From: Apis mellifera
Lineage: Eukaryota; Arthropoda; Insecta; Hymenoptera; Apidae
Direction: 5' to 3'
DNA length: 64,000 nucleotides
NCBI RefSeq assembly: GCF_003254395.2
Contig: NC_037650.1
Span: 10,888,025 to 10,952,024, forward strand
The position numbers and the translations under genes were made by a program. The notes below the pieces were generated by a model. The model was not told the DNA's origin. It saw nothing but the letters and a program-made list of their open reading frames with translations, and ran no database searches. Shown in pieces: positions 52,501-63,245 of the stretch. Position 1 is the first letter of the stretch. Every line of letters begins with the position of its first letter.

Positions 52501-55500
52501 ATGTCTTTGCTGCAACGCGATCAATATTTATGTAGAATACAAATTAACCTTTGGGATTCGTAAAGATCCACCTTAAATTTTCTATTCGACTCGAGCGTGT
52601 TTGAATCCTCGAGAGGGATGCGGAAGAAATTTTAAAAGGAAGGCAGAACCTATATCGTTCGATTTTCTATTATTTTTATCGAAGATTCTACCGGTGGAAA
52701 CTCTATCCGATTACATTTTTATCGCTATTATTTATTTTTATCGAAACGATATTCCAACTTGTTTTTATTCGATCGGTTTTATTGTTTAATTTAAAGTTTG
52801 ATGGGGATAAATGTTTTTGTTTAGGAAGAAAATAGTAAAAGGATTTAGAAGAAAGGGAAACAATTTAGGAAATTAAAACTTCGGTTGAACGAAGTTTTGA
52901 AGCTACGATGATTATTTTTTATCGAAAAATAATTCGATAAATAAGAATGAAAACAACGACAAATTTAACTTTAACTCGTAACTTTTTGAAAATCGAGTAT
53001 ACGATATAATATAATATCTTGTTTATATATATTCTTATATTTGGATAAATTTGTGAAATATTATCGAAGAATCGATTCTAGATGTGAAAACAAATGTAAA
53101 ATATACAAAAATATCGAGGTTTATTTATTAAGTTACGTGCGAGTAAAGTTTGCTTTAAATAAAGCGAGATGGAGACAAAGTGATGGCACGCGGTACGACA
53201 GAGATAAAATTTGTTCTCGATAACGCCGCGACGCGGCGCTGCTGTTTCGCTTCGTCTAACTTGAATTACTTATAACTTGTTAAATATGCCTCAACCGATA
53301 TTTTCGTATATCAATTTTTGCGTTTTTTTCGGCGTTTAGAATTGATGAAAGTAATGCCAAATAAATATATTTCTGTATTGTTAATTACACTTGTCGTTAT
53401 AAAAAAGAAAATAATGAAATAAATGGAAAAAGATAGCAAACTTGTTAAATATATCTCAACCGATATTTTCGTACATCAATTTTTGCGTTTATTTCGGCGT
53501 TTAGAATCGATGAAAGTATGCCAAATAAATATATTTCTGTATTGTTAATAACACTTGTCGTTATAAAAAAGAAAATAATGAAATAAAATAAATGGAAAAA
53601 GATAGCAAACTTATTAAACATGCCTCAACCGATATTTTCGTACATCAATTTTTGCGTTTATTTCGGCGTTTAGAATCGATGAAAGTAATGCCAAATAAAT
53701 ATATTTCTGTATTGTTAATAACACTTGTCGTTATAAAAAAGAAAAAATAATAAAAGAAAATAAATGGAAAAAAGGTAGTAAACTTGTTAAATATGCTTCA
53801 ACCGATATTTTCGTACATCAATTTTTGGGTTTATTTCGGCGTTTAGAATCGATGAAAGTATGCCAAATAAATATATTTCTGTATTGTTAATAACACTTGT
53901 CCTTATAAAAAAAAAAATAGTGAAATAAAATAAATGGAAAAAGATAGCAAACTTGTTAAACATGCCTCAACCGATATTTTCGTACATCAATTTTTGCGTT
54001 TATTTCGGCGTTTAGAATCGATGAAAATATGCCAAATAAATATATTTCTGTATTGTTAATAACATTTGTCGTTATAAAAAAGAAAAAATAATAAAAGAAA
54101 ATAAATGGAAAAAAGGTAGTAAACTTGTTAAATATGCTTCAACCGATATTTTCGTACATCAATTTTTGGGTTTATTTCGGCGTTTAGAATCGATGAAAGT
54201 ATGCCAAATAAATATATTTCTGTATTGTTAATAACACTTGTCCTTATAAAAAAAAAAAATAGTGAAATAAAATAAATGGAAAAAGATAGCAAACTTGTTA
54301 AATATGTCTCAACCGATATTTTCGTACATCAATTTTTGCGTTTATTTCGGCGTTTAGAATCGATGAAAGTAATGCCAAATAAATATATTTCTGTATTGTT
54401 AATAACATTTGTCGTTATAAAAAAGAAAAAATAATAAAAGAAAATAAATGGAAAAAAGGTAGCAAACTTGTTAAATATGTCTCAACCGATATTTTCGTAC
54501 ATCAATTTTTGCGTTTATTTTGGCATTTAGAATCGATGAAAGTAATGCCAAATAAATATATTTCTGTATTGTTAATAATACTTATAAAAAAAAAAAAAAA
54601 ATAAATGGAAAAAGGTAGCAAATTTAAATAAGAAGGCTGAAATTGAAAATAGTCGCGGGAAGCGCGTAATATTAAAATCGAGGATTTTAACAGAGACGAA
54701 TGTGAAAAAGCTGTAGAATGTATGCCGTTTTTTAGACGCAATTGTCCGCTATTCACGGTGTGCTTGTGAATTCCAAAGCAGCAAAGTTTTGAACTATTTG
54801 GAGCGGACAGAGTGTACTCGGTCATAGAGTTTATGAGATAAGAAACCACAAATACGCAGAAATTTACGCTGTCGAATAGCACTGTACTATAACTCGGCTA
54901 AAATTTTAAACCAACGACGAAAGATATGTTGAAATTTTTTTCACTATTCGCTCTGTATTATTCACTCCCCATTTAACGTGAACTTAAATCGTTAACAATT
55001 TAACGTAAACAAATCTTTCACGAACGTCTCCAAACATTCCTTCCTAAAATTAATAATATTGTTCAACAAAAAAAAAATAGGATGAAAAATTATAATACGA
55101 GAACGTAAAAATAACAACATCATTCCATTAACTACAGAAATATCGAGCAAACGTTTCAAAGCTTTTTTGTGTGTGAAATTCAGGCTTCGTTATTTCCAAG
55201 ATGAAAACTAGTCAATGGATGCACGACGAAAAGAGCGATAAGAGTAGAATTCGACCCACTTACACCCTGCATTATCGCACATGCTCGTTAACTTACTTGC
55301 GGAGATGACTGTACCTTCCATTGGAAGTCGGACGAGGGATCGGTGAAGAACCACTTCTGAGGCCACGGGTTTATCGTACCCTCCGGCGTCTTGAAGATCA
55401 ACCCTTCCAGGCTGAGGCCGTGGGCCAGCACGCTCGTCGTGATGTTTCCTTTCTTGTACGACGCTATCCCCGCCTTCATGTACATCTGCGGTATCGTCTC

Positions 55501-57776
55501 GTTCTCTCTCAGCTTCAAGGTCACCCTCGGCATCTTCTTTCTCGAAGACGCGCTCGAAGACGTCTTGGCCATCTCGCTTGATGTCGTGCTCCATGTCTTC
55601 GAACCGGTCGACGACAGAGTCGACGACGGGGACATCGTGGACGCGAATATCGCGGAGGTGGACGTCTGTCGAGCACTCGTCGACGATTCCGTGCTGGTTT
55701 GTTGATACTGCGTGCTACTCGTCGTCGAATCTGCGAACAGAGAGGTCAGGGAGGAAAAGGAATTGAAAGTTCGTAGATTTTTCGTTCCTTCTTAAGTCAA
55801 TTTTGAAGATATATGTATCATCTGTATGAGTAATTTTGCTTCAGAAACAAAAGAAAATATTTTTTTAATTTATTATACGAAATAAAATATTTGATTCGTC
55901 GTTTCCATATAAGTGAGTCTTATTATTAAATGTTTTGTTTTTTGTTTTTTTTTTTAATAAGATAGCGAAATACGAGAGGGAAATTGAAGCGTATAACCGG
56001 AGGAAAATCGATATTAAAGGACACGATAAAAGCGATAAATGTCACAGACTTGGTGAGACGATTAAAGGTGAATTTCTCAACGCTCTATTAACGTCACGTT
56101 TCCATCGAAATGTTTGCATAATGAAAGCATTTCGCGTGCCGCGTTACGGGAAACTAACCGCGAAACGTTTGAACAATAATTGCGTGGATATTGTCAATTT
56201 CTTTTTTATCGATCCAGCTACCTATTAAAAGTTTCGAGAAACTTTTATAGGGGCCGATTAAAGGATAACGTAAATTATTGGCACGTAGAGGACGGAGTGT
56301 CGAATTAGCTCGTCTTACCGGATCTAAATTGATCCCAAAATTGAAATCAAACTTCTTAAATAGATAACTCGATATTACCAATATATAAATTGACTTGTAA
56401 ACCTGTAAAACCGATTTTCAAAAAATAATTCTCTCCTTGTTTGATCGATCTCTTTCCTAGGGAACTAAAAATTATCTTTTCCTTTCTCCTTCAAATAGTA
56501 AAAATCTTCGACTTAACGTAAATTATTGGCATCCGGAGGACGGAGTGTCGAATTAGCTCGTCTTACCGGATCTAAATTGATCCCAAAATTGAAATCAAAC
56601 TTCTTAAATAAATAACTCGATATTACCAATATATAAATTGACTTGTAAACCTGTAAAACCGATTTTCAAAAAATAATTCTCTCCTTGTTTGATCGATCTC
56701 TTTCCTAGGAAACTAAAAATTATCTTTTCCTTTCTCCTTCAAATAGTAAAAATCTTCGACTTAACGTAAATTATTGGCACCCGGAGGACGAAGTGTCGAA
56801 TTAGCTCGTCTTACCGGATCTAAATTGATCCCAAAATTGAAATCAAACTTCTTAAATAGATAACTTGATATTACCAATATATAAATTGACTTGTAAACCT
56901 GTAAAACCGATTTTCAAAAAATAATTCTCTCCTTGTTTGATCGATCTCTTTCCTAGGAAACTAAAAATTATCTTTTCCTTTCTCCTTCAAATAGTAAAAA
57001 TCTTCGACTTAACGTAAATTATTGGCACCCGGAGGACGGAGTGTCGAATTAGCTCGTCTTACCGGATCTAAATTGATCCCAAAATTGAAATCAAACTTCT
57101 TAAATAGATAACTCGATATTACCAATATATAAATTGACTTGAAACTTGTCCTAAAACCGATTTTCAAAAAATAATTCTCTCTTTGTTTGATCGATCTCTT
57201 TCCTAGGGAACTAAAAATTATCTTTTCCTTTCTCCTTCAAATAATAAAAATCTTCGACTTAACGTACAAATCGATTCAGTCTGGGAAAATGAGGGAGAGT
57301 AGAACCAAAGAATTCATACCCGTGGTAGGGAACTCCTCCGACTCTTGTTCGTCTCCATTCAACGCTCCCGTAGTCATCTCGTCCTCGACATCCTGCTTCC
57401 TGTAGGCTTCCGTCGATGGAAGCATGGTGGTGATGGTGGCGGTGGCGGCGGCGATCGGAAGCCTGCTTTTGCTTTTGTTCACGCCGCCGGCCTCTTTCCC
57501 CTGACTCCTCGACGAGTTTCTCTCTATTGTGTCGTGGCCGACCCGTCCCATCGCGAGCACAGTGCCCGCGAACAGGCTCTGATCATTCTGACTTATGAGA
57601 AACGGGGTGGCCACGCAGGACAGGATGATCAGGATGAGCAAAGTGGCTATGGTGTACTTGATCACCCTAGGGCTAGACTTTTCCGACTGCTGAGGGAACT
57701 CAGACGAAAACTGGTCCGTTTGCGGTACAATCGTGTACTGCAGACTGGCGTCGCCTTTTCGTACCGTTTTGTACAT
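49580..57776 (-). CDS. Unrecognised two-pass membrane protein, Ser/Thr-rich (3 exons)
   Basis: I do not recognise the family. Exons on the minus strand: 57776-57320, 55730-55297, 49789-49580, joined in frame to 366 residues; donors are G|GTATGA and CAA|GTAAGT, acceptors GCAG|ATTCG and CAG|GGGTTA. The start is the ATG at 57776; 11 nt upstream is an acceptor (CAACAG), so a noncoding exon lies further up. Residues 1-38 are probably cytosolic with YTIV at 14-17; membrane span about 39-61; lumenal or extracellular part about 62-303. The latter holds a mucin-like Ser/Thr-rich stalk (about 153-215), N-glycosylation sequons at Asn87, Asn229 and Asn248, and a compact aromatic-rich segment (INPWPQKWFFTD) near 275-286. 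The second span is about 304-327. The acidic tail has DKSTLL, which fits [DE]xxxL[LI], while YTIV fits YxxPhi; both are endolysosomal sorting signals in known proteins. Topology resembles CD36/LIMP-2 but I see no sequence similarity. The large introns carry tandem arrays. Confidence 0.8.
53085..53280. repeat. Dispersed repeat, copy B
   Basis: Colinear with copy A at 19430-19640: ATATACAAAA, TTTATTTATTAAGTTAC, AAATAAAGCGAGATGG and the CpG palindrome GCCGCGACGCGGC. It directly abuts the start of the 170-bp tandem array, whose unit resembles the sequence downstream of copy A. Confidence 0.7.
53275..54610. repeat. Tandem array, about 170-bp unit, eight copies
   Basis: Copies start near 53275, 53439, 53609, 53780, 53950, 54122, 54291 and 54464, each with CTTGTTAAATATG (or a variant), CAACCGATATTTTCGTA and TTTCTGTATTGTTAAT. 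Copies 4 and 6 share the variants TTTTTGGGTTTA and TTGTCCTTAT; copies 3, 5 and 7 share the linker AATAATAAAAGAAAATAAAT. This implies a 342-bp dimer amplified after the monomers diverged. It lies in intron 2 of the membrane-protein gene and is noncoding. Confidence 0.97.
54611..55296 (-). other. Intron 2 end next to exon 2 of the membrane-protein gene
   Basis: About 690 bp of noncoding DNA between the 170-bp array and the exon-2 donor. The minus frame at 54502-54882 partly lies in the array and shows no domain. No other feature seen. Confidence 0.6.
55731..57319 (-). other. Intron 1 of the two-pass membrane-protein gene
   Basis: An intron of about 1.6 kb, of which 56269-57262 is the 248-bp array. 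The remaining 55731-56268 is unique noncoding DNA; a plus-strand frame at 55935-56228 has no recognised motif. Confidence 0.75.
56269..57262. repeat. Tandem array, 248-bp unit, four near-identical copies
   Basis: Units begin at 56269, 56517, 56765 and 57013 (CGTAAATTATTGGCA), an exact 248-bp spacing with only a few substitutions between copies, so the expansion is recent. On the minus strand, the sense of the surrounding gene, each unit has TTTTACAG|GTTTACAAG (altered in the fourth copy) and GATCCG|GTAAGACG bounding an 84-nt segment. In the first unit that segment is 56319-56402. Confidence 0.97.
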
Positions 57777-57787
57777 AATTAATAAAC

Positions 57788-60700
57788 CTGTTGGAAGAAG
57801 AATTGGAGAAGAGTTGGAAGGAGGAGGGGAGAAAGAAAAATATGGTACAAATAAATATTTGTGTAAAAATGTAATAATACGTTCGAATAGATAAATAGTC
57901 GTGAGGATGAGTAATAATATTCTGGAAGGTTGGTAAATGTATGCAAAAGAGAGAAGAATTTGTGAGAAGAATTTAACGATTCATAGAGCGTTTGAAATGA
58001 ATTAAATTGAAAAAATTGAAATTGGATGAAGTATGGAATAAAATTTTTTTGTAACGAGCAATTATCCTTTCCTTGGAATTAGTCTTGGAGGTTACAGTTT
58101 ATTTTCAACGTTCAATTTATCTGGAAATGGATGAAAGAGGCGATGCACCGTTTACCAACTTTGTTCGATACTAATGAAACGAACGTGGGCTTCCTTGTGT
58201 AAAGACAAAGTGAACACGTTACGCGACCTGTTGAAAGTGTACACTGCAGAATTTACCGTCCGATGAAACAGCTCTCAATCAGAACTGTTTTCTTAAACGA
58301 CATGGATGGCAACAAAAACACGAAGCTGGGACAGAAGAAAACAGAGTTTCATTTAGGCGACAATGCGAAAATGAAATTTGACGCGTGTAAAAGATAAACG
58401 CGTCCTACTGAAACTGAAACTCGTATATGCTTGGCAATTTTCCATACGTTTTTCAAGCAAAAGGCAGAGATCCCTCTTTTCTTTTTTTTTTTTCTTTATT
58501 CTGCATTCACGCTTTTCACGATCTCCTTTCCCTCGTTTTTCTATCTCCATGGAAATTATATAAATATCCATTAATCGAAATTAAACGTTCGCAGTAGAAG
58601 AAAATAAGATAAGAGGTAAAAGTATACTGGTTTTTTTAGAAAAGTTTTATAGAAAATTCTTTGATTAAATATTCTGTGTTTAAAGAAAATTTTATTGAAA
58701 GTGCGATACTTTGCACAAATTTTTTTAAAAAATTTCTCAAAGAATTAAAGAACCTCGAAAATTATTATTTTTTATTATATATGAAGAAGAATTTCTTTGT
58801 ATAATTTTTTACAATATTTATTTCATCGAGACAATAACGAATAATTTCTTTAAATTATCATTTTGTTTTCTTATGCTTTAAATTTTCTTTATTTTCATAT
58901 TAAATTGATTTCCATATGTTTTATATTTTACAACTCCAAAATTACATTATTTTTAGTAAAATTAGATACGATATAACGATCTTAACAATTTTAATTTTGG
59001 TTTGCAATTCTTGATGAAAATTTCTCCGTCAAAAATGACCCACATTCTACCATATTAAATCCATCTTGGATAGTTAAATAAAGACCTTAATCGAAAGTAA
59101 TCCGCGTCAAATAACTGAAGATATTCCGGAAATAATACAGATATTCAAACAAGATAGAAACCATGATAATTTACGCGAATTAGATTAGACAGAAATTTCT
59201 CCTTTCTAGAAAAAATAAAAAGGTTCTTTTAATCAACAAACTTATGCTTTATCGACAAAATAATCTTCTTATTTTTTTCCAGTTATTATTTTTAGAAGCA
59301 AAAATAATGCAAAAATACGCAAAGAATTTTCCTAATGCGATAAAGGAAAATCTAATTTCAATGTATTAACATAAAACGCGTGAACATTGCGTGTCTACGA
59401 GTTCTAATGTATAATAGTCGAATTATTAAAATTTTTTATAACTTGGAGCAATCCCTTTTTAACTTTAATCTTAAAAAAAAAAAAAAAAAAAAAGAGTTAT
59501 GGTTTACTTTAAAGTATGCACCAGATGAAACGTGGTAAAATACGAGGTTAAATAAAACGCGCTTATACGAAAATAAAAAGTTAATGCCGCTGCCAAGGTA
59601 TACTTTACGAATTTTAAACCTACAAGGGAAAAAAAAAATTACAATATATCGCTCAATTTACAATTTTTTTCTTTTAAATCCAATCATAAACTTAAGACGG
59701 CGATTTTCCAAGTAAAATTACTATTTCAACTATTTTATCTATTCCCGTAACGAGAGGTTATAATTTATCATTGCTACTTACTAAGGTTGCTCGTAAAAAT
59801 ATAAAACAACTTGCATTTTATAGCAATCATAAAGAACTATTCCGCAATATACTTTGACAAATTTTTCAATCCAACTTAAAGATGTGGTAATATAAATTCG
59901 TTCGTAATACGTTTCAATTCCACTCGTGAAGAAGAAAAATTCCAATTTATTTGCGGAGGAAATTTAAAATTCGCGAAACTTACGAATTCGATCGTCACAG
60001 CCTCGTTATAAAAATATATATATATATATATATACACGAAATAATTATGTTTCATGATAATTTGAATTTTAAATTTCAAATCACGTATATATATATACAT
60101 ATCTTTCAGATTGGATTATACACGTAGACACACTAATAATTAGTTATAGGGCAACGTGTATTTTAACGAAACAGTTGTCTCGTAAACTTGTAATAGTAGA
60201 TCCCTATCTTAATAACGATAATCTCGTACAAACGCATGTATATGTTTCGTTCGAATGGAATGGGACGAAAATTAACACGTGAAATTTACAGAGGCACGAA
60301 TAATTAATTAACCAAACTCGATACGTTCAAAACATATATATATATATACATCAAAACTTGTTTATACGAGAAAAAAATATTTTCAATTTTATCTTCCCAA
60401 TAATTTTACAATTATTTTATATATTCAAATAATATTCCTTTCATTTTTACTTTCGTCTTAATTAATAAGAATAATATAAGAAAATATAAGATTCACATAA
60501 ATTCGAGATACAAAAACGCGTTCGAGTTTTACTATCCGCGAATCAGCACCGACGTCGACCCATATTTTTCCAAATTCCCAAAGGATTATCGAGCGTGGTC
60601 GGAGAAAAGAAAGGACAACAGAGGCCGACGTCTTCCGCCGTGGGGAATCGATTCCCGATTTTCCTCGGCAAATATCAAATCACTGGCCTAGTCGACGCCG

Positions 60701-61096
60701 GTCGCTCCAACGTACGCTTTTAACACGGCCGGTTTCTCTAACAAGCTAACTCTATATCGAAAAGATATTATATAAATATTTGAAAAAAGAAAGAAACCTT
60801 CGAGACAGTAATAAAAAGAAATCCATCCAAGATCGAAAGAAAATATGATTTCGAGACGGAGACGGAAGATGTCTAAGGAGGAGGAAGCAACAATTCTGTG
60901 GAGGACCGGACGAGTGTCAGGTTGCACGAAAGTCGATGAAAACAAATGAAACGACCGCAATGCTTTCGAAGCGTACACCTTTGCCACGAAACGAATGGCG
61001 AGTGCACGAGAAATGCGTGGTGGGAAAAGGATCGATGCGAGATAAATCGAGGACAGGCACAGAGCGACGAGAAGAGCGACGAGGATGGATACTCAC
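57788..61096 (-). other. 5' flank or first intron of the membrane-protein gene
   Basis: About 3.3 kb without a recognised CDS. A splice acceptor sits at 57788-57790, and a strong donor CCA|GTGAGTATC sits at 61096, so much of this is probably one 5' UTR intron. The GC-richer part 60530-60720 includes the perfect palindrome GGGAATCGATTCCC at 60643-60656. A poly-A run lies at 59474-59493 and a TA run at 60016-60034. Confidence 0.45.
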
Positions 61097-61450
61097 TGGA
61101 TATGTGAACAACCGAAAGGGGTTGGTATTCTTCGTATCCCACTTCCGGCAGCCTGCTCCGTCGGAACGAACACGACAATCCGGGACAGGCAGAACCTCGC
61201 CTGTGAGAGAAATTTCGTTGGAAAATGCGCAGATGCGCCTTGCCAACCGGGGGGGTGGCAGTGCGGCTGCGCGCGCGTTCCGCTTGCTTTCCGGAAATCC
61301 GTCACCGTTTTCAATGTTTTCCACGATGGGGATGCGAGGGAGCGAGTTGGGTTCAAGGACGTTGCAGGACTCGTCGACCTTGAACTTCTCTTGCGGCTAT
61401 CTTCTTATTTTACGTGTATCCGCTCGCCAGTCGTTCATCCTCCCATCTTC
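61097..61450 (-). promoter_or_regulatory. Probable 5' noncoding exon and promoter of the membrane-protein gene
   Basis: A GC- and CpG-rich block whose minus-strand edge is a consensus donor at 61096. Joining it to the acceptor at 57788 meets TAA two codons on and then the ATG of the membrane-protein gene, so it would be 5' UTR. Overlapping open frames on both strands (about 60870-61540) are products of the GC-rich composition. The start site is not located; the right limit is approximate. Confidence 0.45.
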
Positions 61451-62041
61451 CTTCCTCAATTTTTCCATCACTTTTTTTTTTATTCCTTAGCCTTTATTAT
61501 TATATTTATATTTAAGGGAGAGAGAGAGAGAGAAAAGTGATTTGATATGAAAATTAAAGAAATTTGTTGGAAAGATTAAGGATTTGAAGTTTTTGAGTTA
61601 TGGAATATTGTGTTGTAATGTCGTTTAAGACGTGTAATTTTTGTTTTATTTTATGTAAACAAGGATATTTTTCAATTCTTATAATATGAAAACAATAGAG
61701 AGAAAGATTCTTGGATTGAGTTTTCTCTGTGATTTGAAAATTCGTGAATAATTAAACAATGATTGATACGGTATGCATTCTGAAAGATAAAAATAAAATT
61801 TTGCTAAAAATATTTTATTATTCTGGTACAAAATATAAATATAGTGAACATAATATATTTTATTTACTTATAGGAATAATGGAAGACATCGTTGTATGTA
61901 ACATAATTTTAGAATATCGCTTGTTTTCCTGTTTAAGGAAAACGAATAACTTTTTACTCTATTTCATTATCATTCATCTGTTCGCAAAAATCGGTAACGA
62001 ATATACAGCAAGATTTTTTTAAGATGCGAATATTATTCATT
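61451..62041. other. Intergenic DNA downstream of the dehydrogenase gene
   Basis: AT-rich, with a GA run near 61517-61533. On the minus strand it begins with the dehydrogenase 3' UTR. AATAAA signals occur at 62041-62046 (overlapping the stop codon) and again near 61813 and 61857. The plus frame at 61759-62022 has no recognisable domain. Confidence 0.6.
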
Positions 62042-63132
62042 TTATTGCATAGTCGGCATAGCTGTCGAGGAAGCGATATCACCGGCATCTTCGGATCTCC
62101 ACAGCTGAGTTATCGTTTTCACTTGTGTGTAAAAATTTATACCCTGAAAAAAGTAACACGTTCAGAAAATATTTCACAATTTACATACAAAATGTTATGA
62201 ATTCAAGCTTTAAAAATTATGATATAAATTTTTATTGACGTAAAGAATTAATTTCATCCTCGTATCTCTATCGAAGATGAAATTAAAAAAGCAAGTCCAA
62301 ATTTTTAATCATCGACAATAATTTCACTCACGTGCTTCCCATAAAAATGATTATCACCCAAAAATGATCCTTTGTTTCCAGTGAAACTGAACATTGGCAA
62401 AGGCACTGGGATAGGAACATTTACGCCAACTTGACCAGCTTCGATCCTATTTACGAACGCTCTCGCCGTTGCACCGTTCGACGTGAATACAGCAGTCCCG
62501 TTCCCGTAAGGGCTTTTGTTAATAATATCGATCGCCTCGTCCAAAGTGTCGGTGAAAATGCACGAGAGAACGGGTCCAAAAATCTCCTCGGTGTAACACT
62601 TCATGGTAGGCTGAAACATATTGCGAGATAACCTTCCATTCAATCATCGATATTAAAAATTCTAAATCTATTAAATCTCGATCGATCGTGCGCATAGAAA
62701 TACCTTCACATCGGTCAACACGGTCGGTCCAACGAAATTCCCCTTTTCGAAACCACGGACAACGAGGCCTCTGCCATCGAGAGCTAACGTGGCGCCATCT
62801 TTCACGCCCGACTCGACGAGATCGCATATCCTCTCCTTGGATCGAGGCGATATAACCGGTCCAAGATCGGTCCCAGGCACGTGTCCGGCGTTCACTTTCA
62901 ATTTCTTCGATGCTCGAACCAATTCTGGGATCCACTCTTTCGATTTGCCCACGAATATGGCCACCGAGAGTGCCATGCATCTTTGGCCCGCCGCTCCAAA
63001 CGCCGCACCCACGATTTGGGAGATGCTCTTATTTTTGTTCGCATCCGGTAGAACTATGCAATGGTTCTTCGCGCCCATGTTGCACTGCACCCGTTTTCCA
63101 TGAGCACTGCTTTGCTTGTAAATGTATTTCCC
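62042..63132 (-). CDS. ALDH6A1: Methylmalonate-semialdehyde dehydrogenase, C-terminal half (3 exons)
   Basis: Mitochondrial CoA-acylating aldehyde dehydrogenase that converts methylmalonate and malonate semialdehydes to propionyl-CoA and acetyl-CoA in valine and thymine breakdown. Exons on the minus strand: 63132-62704, 62610-62332, 62143-62042. All junctions fall between codons, giving the last 270 of the family's roughly 520-535 residues; the N-terminal half lies beyond the window. Seen: CNMGAKNH, where the family has Asn in place of the Glu used by hydrolytic aldehyde dehydrogenases; the catalytic Cys in GAAGQRCMA; EEIFGPVL; and the family signature VGVNVPIPVPLPMFSFTG. The C-terminus ends MPTMQ, like the vertebrate protein's MPTMGR. 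The middle exon starts after TTTCAG and ends CAC|GTGAGT. Nothing is broken in the visible part. Confidence 0.97.
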
Positions 63133-63245
63133 CTGTAAGAAAAGAAAAATGTTACTCAAAATTTATTTTATTCGACTCGAGATGTTTAGAAATTTGTATT
63201 CAAATTTTATAAAGCAAGATTAAAAGAATAAAATACTCGTATATA
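63133..63245 (-). other. Intron of the dehydrogenase gene before the transposon
   Basis: Short intron segment between the exon acceptor (CTTACAG) and the left end of the rosa-like element. Confidence 0.8.

Larger units (their letters stand above)
49790..55296 (-). other. Intron 2 of the two-pass membrane-protein gene
   Basis: An intron of about 5.5 kb. It contains dispersed repeat copy B (53085-53280), the 8-copy 170-bp array (53275-54610) and GC-richer noncoding islets at about 51030-51370, 51880-52040 and 52290-52480. The islets could be enhancers or unannotated exons. The 51038-51241 islet is an open frame on the gene's strand but lacks an ATG. Confidence 0.65.

Noticed and set aside
60643..60656. 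Palindrome GGGAATCGATTCCC as a Rel/NF-kB site
   Set aside because: The half-sites are spaced too far apart for the usual GGGRNNYYCC site; a single palindrome is weak evidence.
60873..61540. Several overlapping frames of 85-184 codons on both strands
   Set aside because: All coincide with one GC-rich block, contradict each other and show no protein family; the block is better explained as 5' UTR and promoter.
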